In this document: piece by piece, positions 1-7,761 of the stretch
Layout of the letters: each line of letters opens with the position of its first letter
Position numbering within the stretch: position 1 is the stretch's first letter
Origin: SIG603 sp964370115
GTDB taxonomy: Bacteria; Bacillota; Clostridia; Oscillospirales; Acutalibacteraceae
Assembly (NCBI GenBank): GCA_964370115.1
Contig: CAYJIA010000033.1
Coordinates: forward strand, 1 to 24,080
Reading direction: 5' to 3'
DNA length: 24,080 bases
Notes under the pieces: model-generated
Database searches by the model: none
The model's input: only the letters and a program-made list of their open reading frames with translations
What the model was told of the DNA's origin: nothing
Made by a program: the position numbers and the translations under genes

Positions 1-128
1 TTTTTTTAAGTATTGGATTTCGCTTTCTGCGGAAAGCGCCAAAGGCTCTGCCTTTCGAAACCGCAATTTTTCGAGAAAAATTGACTAAAGCTTTTATTTT
101 TTAAAAATGCGAAGCATTTTCACCACAA
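1..128 (+). repeat. Dispersed hairpin-mosaic repeat, copy A (5' part outside window)
   Basis: A string of short inverted repeats. CGCTTTC/GAAAGCG lies at 21-27/32-38, AAAGGC/GCCTTT at 41-46/50-55, CAATTTTTC/GAAAAATTG at 64-72/75-83 and AAAATGC/GCATTTT at 104-110/114-120. The same series in the same order recurs at 14397-14488 and, inverted, at 23803-23899 and 24015-24080. The first two palindromes of the complete copies (GGAAAACCC and TTTTAATGTCCA arms) are not visible here and may lie left of the window. It sits directly downstream of the minus-strand spoIID-like gene, so it would be in that gene's 3' untranslated region. An AT-rich tail (about 123-160) leads to the spoIID stop. The repeat itself is seen directly; its function is unknown. 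Confidence 0.85.
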
Positions 129-169
129 TTATTAACTATTAATTATTCACTATTAATTAAAAGGCTTCC

Positions 170-1192
170 TTACTCCACTATCGTTCCTGGATAATACCAG
201 TTCAATATTTCTATATAAGTTGCACCCTCATATGCCATATACATTGCACCAGTTTGGCTCATACCGACACCGTGGCCGTAACCTTTGGTCGAAAATAAAA
301 ATCCGTTTTCGGTATACTCAACAATAAAAGTCGAGCTTTTAAGCGAAAATGCATCTCTTGCCTCACCGCCTGTCATAGTAAAACCACAAAGATTTATACT
401 ACTTACCGCTCCACCAAGGCTATATGTTATCTCACTAAACCACTGCTCGGGTGGCAAGTCAAAATTAAAAACACCTTCGGGCCATGTGGCAAGCGCTATC
501 TCCTTTACGTCCTCCAAGCTTACTGTCGCCGTCGAAGTGTAAGCTGACGAGAGTATATCATATGGACTTGCAACACTTGTCAAATATGGGTAGTCCTCGC
601 CCCACACATCTTGTGCTGGTAAAGTTTGTCCGTTTGAAACAGCAAAATACGATGTGCAGGCAAGCTCGTTTTCATAAACTACTGTGACATCTTTTACGCT
701 GTCAATAAGCGAATAGAATTTTTGTTCAAACTCTGTCGCTTTATCCCCCCACGAATTAATTATCTCATCCTTTGGTTTATAAATTGACGGCAAAGTAGAA
801 TTCCATGTAAAGTCATATTCAAGTGAGGCGTTTTCTTCTCTTATCAAACTATAATATGTATTTGCCGCTACTACTTGCGCCTTTAGTGCCTCGTCTGGTG
901 CCTCGGGTGACATTTCACAGGCAAGTGTCGAAAACAAAAACTCTCGCTCCTTTACAGAAATCACTTCTCCCGTTGCCTCGTCTTTTAGTCTAAATTCTTC
1001 TTCATTTATCTGTGCAGACATTATACTCACCGTTTCCAAAAATTTTAAATCTGTCTCATCATCTGTCTGAATTTGCCCAAGTTCTGGTTTGTTACGTTCA
1101 CTTGACAAGGCAAAAGACATTGGTATTACCGTGAGCATCAAATACCCCACAACGAAATATACTGCAATAAATTTTAAAATTTTCATTTTCAT
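170..1192 (-). CDS. spoIID: SpoIID/LytB domain protein, stage II sporulation protein D-like
   Basis: Likely a membrane-anchored peptidoglycan lytic transglycosylase. In spore formers SpoIID cuts denuded glycan strands at the advancing engulfment membrane, together with SpoIIM and SpoIIP. The 340 residues match the family size (about 340). Residues 7-29 form one N-terminal membrane anchor. ACEMSPEAPDEALKAQ (91-106) is the SpoIID core, with E93 at the position of the catalytic glutamate. The C-terminal signature GYGHGVGMSQTGA is intact. The ATG at 1192 follows GGAG by about 7 bases; a second ATG two codons in is possible. It is divergent from citrate synthase, and no spoIIM or spoIIP is nearby. 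Family assignment is firm. Whether it is the true SpoIID or a LytB-like paralogue cannot be settled here. Confidence 0.9.
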   Translation of the reverse strand: MKMKILKFIAVYFVVGYLMLTVIPMSFALSSERNKPELGQIQTDDETDLKFLETVSIMSAQINEEEFRLKDEATGEVISVKEREFLFSTLACEMSPEAPDEALKAQVVAANTYYSLIREENASLEYDFTWNSTLPSIYKPKDEIINSWGDKATEFEQKFYSLIDSVKDVTVVYENELACTSYFAVSNGQTLPAQDVWGEDYPYLTSVASPYDILSSAYTSTATVSLEDVKEIALATWPEGVFNFDLPPEQWFSEITYSLGGAVSSINLCGFTMTGGEARDAFSLKSSTFIVEYTENGFLFSTKGYGHGVGMSQTGAMYMAYEGATYIEILNWYYPGTIVE

Positions 1193-1324
1193 CTTTATTC
1201 TCCTTTATTTAACAAAATACGATAGGAAATTTAACTAAAATTTCATATTCACCCCTTTTAATTCTGTTTTAGATATAAAAACACACTAAAAATGAAAGTT
1301 ATACATCTTTTTGTTGCAAAATGC

Positions 1325-1353
1325 TTGACTTTAATTTTTGTATGAGTTAAAAT
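1325..1353 (+). promoter_or_regulatory. Sigma-A-type promoter for citrate synthase
   Basis: TTGACT (1325-1330), a 17-base spacer, then TAAAAT (1348-1353). It lies about 40 bases upstream of the citrate synthase start, which has an AGGCAGGG-type ribosome site. No operator-like dyad was noticed beside it. Confidence 0.65.
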
Positions 1354-1392
1354 ATACTCGTATAATTATATGAGAAAGGCAGGGATTTTAGT

Positions 1393-2760
1393 ATGGAAAG
1401 AATTTTAAACGATAAAACAAATGAAGATATCGTAAGGAAATTGTGTGAAGACTATATTAAGTCAAATAAAATTTCAAAAGACGAGTACATGAAGTATGAG
1501 GTAAAAAGAGGTTTACGACACGAAAGCGGCGCAGGCGTTATGGCAGGACTTACAAGAATCTGTAATGTTCATGGTTATGCCATTGAAGACGGAGAGAGAG
1601 TCCCTAAAGAGGGAAGACTTACATATAGAGGTATAAACATTTTAGACATTATAGAGGGTTGCACTAGAGAAAAGCGATATTCTTTTGAAGAAACTGTTTG
1701 GCTTTTACTTTTTGGTTTTTTACCTAATAAAGATGAGTATGATACTATTTCTCAACTTATGAGAGACAACAGAGAGCTTCCAGGATACTTTGTAGAAGAC
1801 GTAATAATGAAAAACCCATCAAAAGATATAATGAACAAAGTCGCCCGTGGCGTTTTGACTTTATACTCTTATGACGACAAGGCAGAAGATTTGTCAATTG
1901 AAAATAACATGCGTCAAAGCATATCACTTATTGCAAAAATTCCGTCAATTATGGCATACGCTTATCAAGTAAAAAGAAGACATTTTGAAAAACAAAGTAT
2001 GTTTTTGCATCCTTTTGAAAAAGAACATTACACTGCACAGGCAATTTTAAGTTCTGTTAGAGAGGATAGAGGTTTCACAGAGGAAGAGGCTAAGCTTTTA
2101 GATTTATGTCTCACTCTACACGCAGAGCACGGAGGCGGCAATAACTCCACATTTACATCAAGGGTTTTATCTTCATCTGAAACAGATATTTATGCAACCA
2201 TATCGGCGGCAATAGGTTCACTTAAAGGACTTAGACATGGTGGAGCAAACTATAAAGTTTACAGCATGATGGAAGACATCAAGCAAAATGTTAAAGACTG
2301 GACAAATGATGATGAAATTGAAGATTATCTTGAAAAAATCATCAGAAAAGAAGTCGGCGACAAGAGCGGACTAATATACGGTGTTGGCCACGCAGTTTAT
2401 ACTGTGTCTGACCCAAGGGCAATTATTTTAAAAACAAAGGCAAGAGAGCTTGCAAGAACAAACGGATATGAAGAAGAGTTTTCTCTATTTGAAAGAGTTG
2501 AGGCAATGGCACCAGAGGCATTTTTGCGCGCGAAAAAAAGCGACAAAGTTATTTCTGCAAATGTCGATTTTTACTCTGGACTTGTCTACAGAATGCTCGG
2601 TATTCCTCAAGATTTATTCACTCCTCTTTTTGCAACAGCCCGTACAGCCGGCTGGTGTGCACATAGAATTGAAGAGATGCTTACAGGCGGTAGAATTATC
2701 AGACCCGCATACAGAGCACTTCCAAACCCAAAACCATATCTCGGAATTAACGAAAGATAA
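1393..2760 (+). CDS. gltA: Citrate synthase (citrate/2-methylcitrate synthase family)
   Basis: Condenses oxaloacetate and acetyl-CoA to citrate in the cytoplasm, at the entry to the TCA cycle and to glutamate synthesis in many anaerobes. The 455 residues cover the complete fold. By comparison with the E. coli enzyme, H246 (HAEHGGG) and H282 (LRHGGAN) bind or activate oxaloacetate, H333 (GHAVY) is the second catalytic His, and D392 (ANVDFYSG) is the catalytic Asp. R417 in TARTAGW is the conserved substrate arginine. All are present. The N terminus (about 45 residues before GLTRI) is longer than in the shortest bacterial enzymes, as in many clostridial homologues. It is monocistronic: own promoter at 1325-1353, terminator just after the stop. 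No aconitase or isocitrate dehydrogenase lies in the window. A 2-methylcitrate preference cannot be excluded from sequence alone. Confidence 0.95.
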   Translation: MERILNDKTNEDIVRKLCEDYIKSNKISKDEYMKYEVKRGLRHESGAGVMAGLTRICNVHGYAIEDGERVPKEGRLTYRGINILDIIEGCTREKRYSFEETVWLLLFGFLPNKDEYDTISQLMRDNRELPGYFVEDVIMKNPSKDIMNKVARGVLTLYSYDDKAEDLSIENNMRQSISLIAKIPSIMAYAYQVKRRHFEKQSMFLHPFEKEHYTAQAILSSVREDRGFTEEEAKLLDLCLTLHAEHGGGNNSTFTSRVLSSSETDIYATISAAIGSLKGLRHGGANYKVYSMMEDIKQNVKDWTNDDEIEDYLEKIIRKEVGDKSGLIYGVGHAVYTVSDPRAIILKTKARELARTNGYEEEFSLFERVEAMAPEAFLRAKKSDKVISANVDFYSGLVYRMLGIPQDLFTPLFATARTAGWCAHRIEEMLTGGRIIRPAYRALPNPKPYLGINER

Positions 2761-2773
2761 AGTAATAAAAAAG

Positions 2774-2812
2774 CAGTCGCAAATGGTAAAAATCATTTGC
2801 GACTGTCTTTTT
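2774..2812 (+). terminator. Intrinsic terminator of citrate synthase
   Basis: A perfect 12-bp stem, CAGTCGCAAATG (2774-2785) with CATTTGCGACTG (2794-2805), an 8-base loop, then a T-rich run (TCTTTTTT). It starts 14 bases after the stop. Confidence 0.9.
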
Positions 2813-2859
2813 TAGCTAATCAAACGTAACAGAACGTATGAATGCATGACTGTTTTATT

Positions 2860-4215
2860 TTAAGCTTTCTTGTTTTTTGATTTTTTCTTTCTCTTATCAT
2901 TTTTAAGTTTCTTATCCACATATACATTGCGCGAGACTAGCATTGGGTTTTTGTTCATGAACTCGTTGTTTAAAAAATAATAATACGTGCCGGGCGTTAT
3001 AACACCCGAAATTATTGTGTTTATTCCGCTAGCGCGCAAAAGCTCGTCTGCAAATTTCACGCAGTTTGTACCTAAAGCCCAGTAATATTTATAAGAACCC
3101 GATGAAAACTTATAGAACTTTGCATTTGTATGCTTATACAAAACACTCGCATAGTCATCATATTTACTTAGGTCTTCCCCATCTTTTGCCCTTTGAAGCT
3201 TACTCTCCCATTTATAAGTGCGCTCCATTATTTTTTTTAGTTTAGCTTCCATGTTAGCGATTTCCTCGTCGCTTAGAGCTAAACCAAAGCCCACTAGCAT
3301 TTCCTTGTTTTTATACCTACAAAAATTAATGTACTCCTCTTTGTTTTCTACCGTGTACAAAACACCGTGTCCCATCGTTCCACCAAACTTTAAACTATCT
3401 GTATCATAAATTCCAAAGCAATAGAGTTTGTTGTTTATGGCTAAGTCAACATGCCCACTTATACCCGAAATACTATCCGACACATGCACTAAAACCTCAA
3501 CATTTGGCTTTACATCGCCTCTTGCCACAGACAAATCCTCTTCCCTTAGTGTGTCGCTTTTAAAAAAGGCATTAACATCATTTAAAAGCCTCAGCGGTAT
3601 AAACGCCGTTATAAGCGTAGGCGGAGTTATTCTAATTTTGCTTTTAAGACGATTTTTCTTCGGGTTAGGAACTGCCGAAGAAAGCCCGTCTAAAAGCAAG
3701 GTAAACGCAGAAATTATTAAGTAAATGGATATCAAGTTCACAACCGCTGTTTTTTCGACTACAAAATAAATGGCAAAAAACAGATTTACTAAAGATGTGA
3801 TCAAATACCTTATGGGTGCGGAATTTTTTTCGTGCCTATACTGTAAAAAGCTCACAAAATTGCTTATTGCAATCACCGAGACCCAAAAAACCAACACTAT
3901 CGGGAAAATCAAGCTAGCCAAGTTTGCGTCCAGCATTAAAATAACTATTATCGATAAAGTCACAATAAATCTTGTGATTTTTTGCGCTCTTTCCTTTTTA
4001 TTTTTCGCGCCTAGAATTTCAAACCCCAAACTTATCAGTGCAAAACAAAAGAAAATCACCAGCAATATCGACACTTGATTTACGACAAATTGAGTGTCAA
4101 TTTGCAAGAGCACACCGATAAGCGCACTTATCCCACTTTGAATAAATAGTCCGGCTTTTTTATTATAAGTGTTCAAAAATCTGCTTACTTTTTCAATACT
4201 TGCATTTTTTTTCAT
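2860..4215 (-). CDS. Membrane protein: DUF308-like N-terminal half, putative permuted papain-like hydrolase C-terminal half
   Basis: 451 residues. Residues about 22-180 hold about six hydrophobic helices in short pairs, resembling DUF308/HdeD-type membrane domains. Residues about 236-430 are soluble. They contain SGHVDLAINN (H255) and later GTNCVKFADELL (C385). That His-before-Cys order, with Cys at the start of a helix, resembles circularly permuted NlpC/P60-type folds (YiiX, DUF4105, LRAT-like), in which the two residues form the catalytic pair. The C-terminal tail (434-451) is very Lys-rich. It stands alone on its strand, with a promoter at 4250-4278 and GAGG before the ATG. The membrane topology is clear. 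The hydrolase assignment is inferred from motif order only, and the substrate is unknown; cell-wall peptide, lipid or protein are all possible. Confidence 0.6.
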   Translation of the reverse strand: MKKNASIEKVSRFLNTYNKKAGLFIQSGISALIGVLLQIDTQFVVNQVSILLVIFFCFALISLGFEILGAKNKKERAQKITRFIVTLSIIVILMLDANLASLIFPIVLVFWVSVIAISNFVSFLQYRHEKNSAPIRYLITSLVNLFFAIYFVVEKTAVVNLISIYLIISAFTLLLDGLSSAVPNPKKNRLKSKIRITPPTLITAFIPLRLLNDVNAFFKSDTLREEDLSVARGDVKPNVEVLVHVSDSISGISGHVDLAINNKLYCFGIYDTDSLKFGGTMGHGVLYTVENKEEYINFCRYKNKEMLVGFGLALSDEEIANMEAKLKKIMERTYKWESKLQRAKDGEDLSKYDDYASVLYKHTNAKFYKFSSGSYKYYWALGTNCVKFADELLRASGINTIISGVITPGTYYYFLNNEFMNKNPMLVSRNVYVDKKLKNDKRKKKSKNKKA

Positions 4216-4249
4216 AATAAAAACCTCTTAGTTTCAGTTTCCTATCTTT

Positions 4250-4278
4250 ATGATAACCAATTTTTTTTATTTGGTCAA
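4250..4278 (-). promoter_or_regulatory. Promoter of the 2860-4215 membrane hydrolase gene
   Basis: On the minus strand TTGACC (4278-4273), a 17-base spacer, then TATCAT (4255-4250), 35 bases before the start codon. Upstream, at 4294-4303, is the perfect palindrome TTGTCGACAA, a possible operator. Confidence 0.6.
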
Positions 4279-4445
4279 CAAAAAATAAAGTTCTTGTCGA
4301 CAAAAAAACAGCGGACAATTTGTTAAATTAACCAAAAAAACACAAATTTTCTCTCTAACTTTTTTTATAGGTTTTGCAATTTGCTATTTATTTAAGAAGT
4401 TTTTTATGTTATCATATATTCAAATGAATTTAATTTTACAATTTG

Positions 4446-4458
4446 CCCAAATTTTGGG
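4446..4458. promoter_or_regulatory. Small palindrome in the leader of the 4494 gene
   Basis: CCCAAA-T-TTTGGG, a perfect 6-bp dyad, 35 bases before the 4494 start and downstream of a weak TATATT (4415-4420). It could be an operator or a leader hairpin. The rest of the 4216-4493 divergent spacer is AT-rich, with no further feature I can defend. Confidence 0.3.
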
Positions 4459-4493
4459 TAGATTTTTATATATAAAAGTGAGGGGTTTTTCCC

Positions 4494-5399
4494 ATGAATA
4501 TGCGTATAGCAGGCATAACGGCCTGTATTGCTGCCGTCTTAGCCATAGGGCTTAGAGTGGCCGATTTTCTATTCTTTTTCGACAAGAATAGCGGTTTTTT
4601 TACCAACTGCGAGTTACTTACTTTGATTAGCATACTACTTTGTGTTGTAGTACTTATTATACGAATTGTGATTGCTGTAAGGCAAAAAATTCAAATTTCT
4701 TCCTATAAAGAGGGCAGAAATATCCCACTTGGTGTTGTGAATATTATTAGTGCTTTAGGCCTTAGTGCCGGTTCTTGGCTAATTTTTAATGCCTATACCC
4801 GTGATATGATTTCAACACAGAATAATACCGACACCACGCTTGTGTCCTCAAATGTACTAGGGGCGCCTGATCTTAGGCCTGTGTTAATTGGAGTTTGCAT
4901 AGTTTTTGCCCTTTACAGCATTTTTTCGGGCATAATTTACTGCATGGGCAAGGATAAAATTTTCACAAAGTGGCAAGTACTTGAGCTTGTCCCCGCAGTT
5001 TGGGGTTTAGTTTTTGTGCCGTATATGTTTATTAATCATTCTGTGTCAGTTTTTCAAGCGGAAAACGCAGTACTTTTGATTGGTGCTTGCTCGGTACTAT
5101 TGTTTCAAATTGCAAAAGCGGCATATGTATCGGATGTCATAAAAGGCAGGGCTTGTCAAAACAGAGTGAAAATCTTTTCTTCGATTGCAATAGCACTAGG
5201 CTTTTCCTACTGCGTGTCAAATTTGATACTTTATATCTTAGGCGTAAGCTATCCGTTCTCGATACCGATAGAAATACAAGTGATAATGCTCTTTGCATAT
5301 ATCCAAGTACCAGCCTTTATGATACTGTCAAAAAGCGAGCTGAGAGATATAACAGAATTCGGCATGCCATATAGAGGCAGACGATTTAAGAATATGTAA
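4494..5399 (+). CDS. Unrecognised polytopic membrane protein
   Basis: I do not recognise the family. The 301 residues show about eight hydrophobic segments (approximately 5-28, 40-63, 78-100, 127-150, 160-182, 190-212, 226-250 and 258-278). Between helices 3 and 4 is a polar Asn/Thr/Ser loop (about 102-126, likely outside), and the tail ends basic (YRGRRFKNM), consistent with a cytoplasmic C terminus. No ATPase, redox or metal motif is visible. The ATG at 4494 follows AGGGG (4481-4485) by 8 bases. A second ATG two codons in is less well spaced. It is transcribed alone, away from the 2860-4215 gene, and ends at a convergent hairpin (5427-5467). The divergent spacing could mean shared control with that gene, but this is only inference. 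Confidence 0.75.
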   Translation: MNMRIAGITACIAAVLAIGLRVADFLFFFDKNSGFFTNCELLTLISILLCVVVLIIRIVIAVRQKIQISSYKEGRNIPLGVVNIISALGLSAGSWLIFNAYTRDMISTQNNTDTTLVSSNVLGAPDLRPVLIGVCIVFALYSIFSGIIYCMGKDKIFTKWQVLELVPAVWGLVFVPYMFINHSVSVFQAENAVLLIGACSVLLFQIAKAAYVSDVIKGRACQNRVKIFSSIAIALGFSYCVSNLILYILGVSYPFSIPIEIQVIMLFAYIQVPAFMILSKSELRDITEFGMPYRGRRFKNM

Positions 5400-5426
5400 T
5401 ATAAAAAAGTCCTTAATACGGAAAGA

Positions 5427-5467
5427 AACAACCTGACACTTCACTCATGATGAAATGTCAGGTTGTT
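5427..5467. terminator. Long hairpin between convergent genes (probable bidirectional terminator)
   Basis: Perfect 12-bp arms, AACAACCTGACA (5427-5438) and TGTCAGGTTGTT (5456-5467), with an inner TTCA/TGAA pair. It lies between the plus-strand membrane gene and the minus-strand 99-residue gene. The T-tracts on both sides are poor, so termination strength is uncertain. Confidence 0.55.
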
Positions 5468-5498
5468 GTTATATATGAGGTTTGCTCATAATCTTGGT

Positions 5499-5798
5499 TC
5501 AAAAGTTGAAAAAAGGTACATTTTTATATTCCTTTGGCATAGGACTTTCAAAATCTATCCAACCTAAATCTTTGATTAAGTAGGATTGCTCATCGGGAAA
5601 GACAAAAGTATTTAAGTATTCGATAAAATGTGTTTGATTATAAACACCTCTTTTTTTTACAATTTTTTTAGCGTTTGGACTGTTCATAAGCCAATCAAAA
5701 CAAAAACTTTGAGAGTATTCCTCTAAATTATCCGCAACTTGATTTGGTACACAGTATAAATACCTGTTGCTGTCAGCACTTAAAATAACTTCTTTCAA
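5499..5798 (-). CDS. Hypothetical 99-residue protein, TTG start
   Basis: I do not recognise this family. The protein is small, soluble and aromatic-rich, with no membrane segment. It has a Lys/Arg patch (KKIVKKRG) near residue 45 and a hydrophobic end (VPFFNF). The start is TTG at 5798, because AGGAGG (5805-5810) stands exactly 6 bases before it and no ATG lies between. It follows the GNAT acetyltransferase by 58 bases on the same strand, so it is probably co-transcribed from the promoter at 6401-6429. The strong ribosome site argues that it is expressed. There is no sign of an antitoxin fold. Confidence 0.7.
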   Translation of the reverse strand: MKEVILSADSNRYLYCVPNQVADNLEEYSQSFCFDWLMNSPNAKKIVKKRGVYNQTHFIEYLNTFVFPDEQSYLIKDLGWIDFESPMPKEYKNVPFFNF

Positions 5799-5856
5799 AA
5801 AATACCTCCTTTATAAAACTTGTTCAACCACTCAAAAATTATCACTTGATAAATGG

Positions 5857-6360
5857 TTACAATTTTAGTTTTCCGTAAATCTTCAAGTTATAGATATTGT
5901 TATTTTTGATAACAGCATTTTTTAGTACACCCTCTAATGCAAAATTATTTTTTTCTAAAATTTTAGATGATGCGATATTAGGTTCATAAACAAGTCCACT
6001 TATACGGATAACATCTAATGATACAAAAGCTAACTCGCATATCTGTTTAACTGCTTGTGTCATAATCCCTTTACCACTATATTCGTCAAGTAGCATGTAT
6101 CCAATTTCACAATCCTTTTCATATACATCTGATTTTTTCTCGACGGAAATATTCCCAACTATCTCTCCATCTATAACGATTGCACGAAAAAGTCCTTCCT
6201 TGCCATCATTATTAAGTACCATATTCAACCACCAATCTGCACTCTCTTGCGTATATGGGCTTGGTAATCTATTTGAAAGAAATTGCCTGTCTACCGAGTT
6301 GCATAATTTTATTAAACTATCTTTATCATTTAACTCCCACTGCTTTAATTTAATTTCCAT
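5857..6360 (-). CDS. GNAT family N-acetyltransferase (RimJ/RimL-like)
   Basis: Transfers an acetyl group from acetyl-CoA to an amine, often a protein N terminus or small molecule. The 167 residues are typical of the Acetyltransf_3 group. The central strand CEIGYMLLDEYSGKGIMTQA (about 83-102) contains the acetyl-CoA pyrophosphate loop, in the degenerate form EYSGKGIMT of Q/RxxGxG/A. It is followed by the characteristic VYEPNIASSKILEKNNF segment (N-x-x-S-x-x-x-L-E-K-x-x-F), usual in RimJ/RimL relatives. The ATG at 6360 is preceded by AGGAGGAGA. It is the first gene of a two-gene unit with the 99-residue orphan. The substrate cannot be read from sequence. Confidence 0.9.
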   Translation of the reverse strand: MEIKLKQWELNDKDSLIKLCNSVDRQFLSNRLPSPYTQESADWWLNMVLNNDGKEGLFRAIVIDGEIVGNISVEKKSDVYEKDCEIGYMLLDEYSGKGIMTQAVKQICELAFVSLDVIRISGLVYEPNIASSKILEKNNFALEGVLKNAVIKNNNIYNLKIYGKLKL

Positions 6361-6400
6361 AATATCTCTCCTCCTATTATATAAATATCATTTTGAGTAC

Positions 6401-6429
6401 AGTATATCACAGAAAAAATAATACTTCAA
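6401..6429 (-). promoter_or_regulatory. Promoter of the GNAT operon
   Basis: On the minus strand TTGAAG (6429-6424), exactly 17 bases, then TATACT (6406-6401). It is about 40 bases before the start codon. The rest of the 304-base spacer 6361-6664 holds the gapA promoter and otherwise AT-rich sequence without further structure. Confidence 0.65.
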
Positions 6430-6582
6430 ATCTATTTTAAGCGAGCATAGCAAGCGCCTACAAATCCCACAAAAACGGATAAAAATAAGCACAATTTATT
6501 AAGGATTAATCACTTATTATTCACTTAATAACCCTATTACAAAAAATAATTAAAAAAATTTTGTGAACTTTCTAACAAAGAC

Positions 6583-6611
6583 TTGTAAAATACTTCAAAA
6601 TGCATTAAAAT
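6583..6611 (+). promoter_or_regulatory. Promoter of gapA
   Basis: TTGTAA (6583-6588), a 17-base spacer, then TAAAAT (6606-6611). An alternative TTGTGA (6561) paired with TAAAAT (6586) has a poor 19-base spacer. A GGAGG ribosome site follows at about 6651. Confidence 0.5.
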
Positions 6612-6664
6612 ATAGAAGTATTAAAAACTAAAATACAACAATTTATTTTTGGAGGTACAGTTTT

Positions 6665-7675
6665 ATGTCAGTAAAAGTTGCTATTAATGGTTTCGGACGT
6701 ATCGGACGTCTAGCATTCAGACAAATGTTTGGTGCAGAGGGTTATGAGATTGTTGCTATTAATGATCTAACAAGCCCAACAATGCTTGCTCATCTTCTAA
6801 AGTATGACACAGCACAAGGCAGATACGACGGCCACACAGTTGAGGCTGGAGAAGCTTCAATCACAGTTGATGGAAAAGAAATCAAAATCTATGCAGAGAG
6901 AGATGCTAAAAATCTTCCTTGGGGAGAAATCGGCGTTGACGTTGTACTAGAGTGCACAGGTTTCTACGTATCAAAAGACAAATCACAAGCACACATCGAT
7001 GCAGGTGCTAAAAAAGTTGTTATTTCTGCTCCAGCAGGTAACGATCTACCTACAGTTGTTTTCGGCGTTAATGACGAAGTTATCACAGCTGATGACAAAA
7101 TCATTTCTGCTGCATCTTGCACAACTAACTGCCTAGCTCCTATGGCTAAAGCACTTAATGATTACGCTCCTATCCAAAGCGGTATCATGTCAACTATCCA
7201 CGCTTACACAGGCGACCAAATGACTCTTGACGGCCCTCATCCAAAAGGTGACCTAAGAAGAGCAAGAGCAGGCGCGGCTAACATCGTTCCTAACTCAACA
7301 GGCGCTGCTAAAGCTATCGGACTAGTTATCCCTGAGCTAAACGGCAAACTTGTAGGTTCTGCACAACGTGTTCCTGTACCAACAGGTTCAACAACAATTC
7401 TTGTTTCAGTTGTTAAAGGCACAGACGTAACAGTAGAAGGCATTAATGCAGCTATGAAAGCAGCATCTTCTGACTCTTTCGGTTACACTGAAGAAGAGCT
7501 AGTATCTTCTGATATCATCGGTATCACATACGGCTCACTATTTGATGCAACTCAAACAATGGTTACAAAAATCGGCGACGATTTATATCAAGTTCAAACT
7601 GTTTCTTGGTATGACAATGAAAATTCATATACAAGCCAAATGGTTAAAACAATTAAATTGTTTGCTTCAAAATAA
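6665..7675 (+). CDS. gapA: Glyceraldehyde-3-phosphate dehydrogenase, type I
   Basis: The glycolytic enzyme that oxidises glyceraldehyde-3-phosphate to 1,3-bisphosphoglycerate with NAD and phosphate. The 336 residues are full length. The Rossmann motif NGFGRIGR is at 8-15, and N33-D34 at the end of strand 2 favours NAD over NADP. The active site ASCTTNCLAP has C152, with partner H179 (STIHAYT), followed by the conserved STGAAKAIG and WYDNENSY segments. The ATG at 6665 follows GGAGGT. The coding sequence is noticeably richer in C-ending preferred codons than its neighbours, as expected for a highly expressed gene. It has its own promoter and a terminator immediately downstream. No pgk or tpi follows, so it is not in the common gap-pgk-tpi operon. 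Confidence 0.97.
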   Translation: MSVKVAINGFGRIGRLAFRQMFGAEGYEIVAINDLTSPTMLAHLLKYDTAQGRYDGHTVEAGEASITVDGKEIKIYAERDAKNLPWGEIGVDVVLECTGFYVSKDKSQAHIDAGAKKVVISAPAGNDLPTVVFGVNDEVITADDKIISAASCTTNCLAPMAKALNDYAPIQSGIMSTIHAYTGDQMTLDGPHPKGDLRRARAGAANIVPNSTGAAKAIGLVIPELNGKLVGSAQRVPVPTGSTTILVSVVKGTDVTVEGINAAMKAASSDSFGYTEEELVSSDIIGITYGSLFDATQTMVTKIGDDLYQVQTVSWYDNENSYTSQMVKTIKLFASK

Positions 7676-7689
7676 TTTGTGCTATTAAG

Positions 7690-7714
7690 GGACAGGCTCT
7701 TTGCCTGTCCTTTT
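7690..7714 (+). terminator. Intrinsic terminator of gapA
   Basis: GGACAGGC (7690-7697), loop TCTTT, GCCTGTCC (7703-7710), then TTTT. A second small hairpin, AAAGGC/GCCTTT (7727-7732/7738-7743), follows just ahead of the next gene's ribosome site. Confidence 0.85.
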
Positions 7715-7761
7715 CGCAAATTCGGCAAAGGCTTTATGCCTTTATTTAGGAGGAAATATCA

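Noticed and set aside
2614..2815. Small open frames overlapping the end of citrate synthase on both strands
   Set aside because: They lie within the citrate synthase coding sequence and terminator and have no ribosome sites.
4216..4493. Riboswitch in the divergent AT-rich spacer
   Set aside because: Only a 13-base palindrome and short stems are visible; no conserved riboswitch core was recognised.
5499..6360. GNAT-type toxin-antitoxin pair
   Set aside because: The small protein has no ribbon-helix-helix or other antitoxin pattern, follows rather than precedes the GNAT gene, and is separated by 58 bases.
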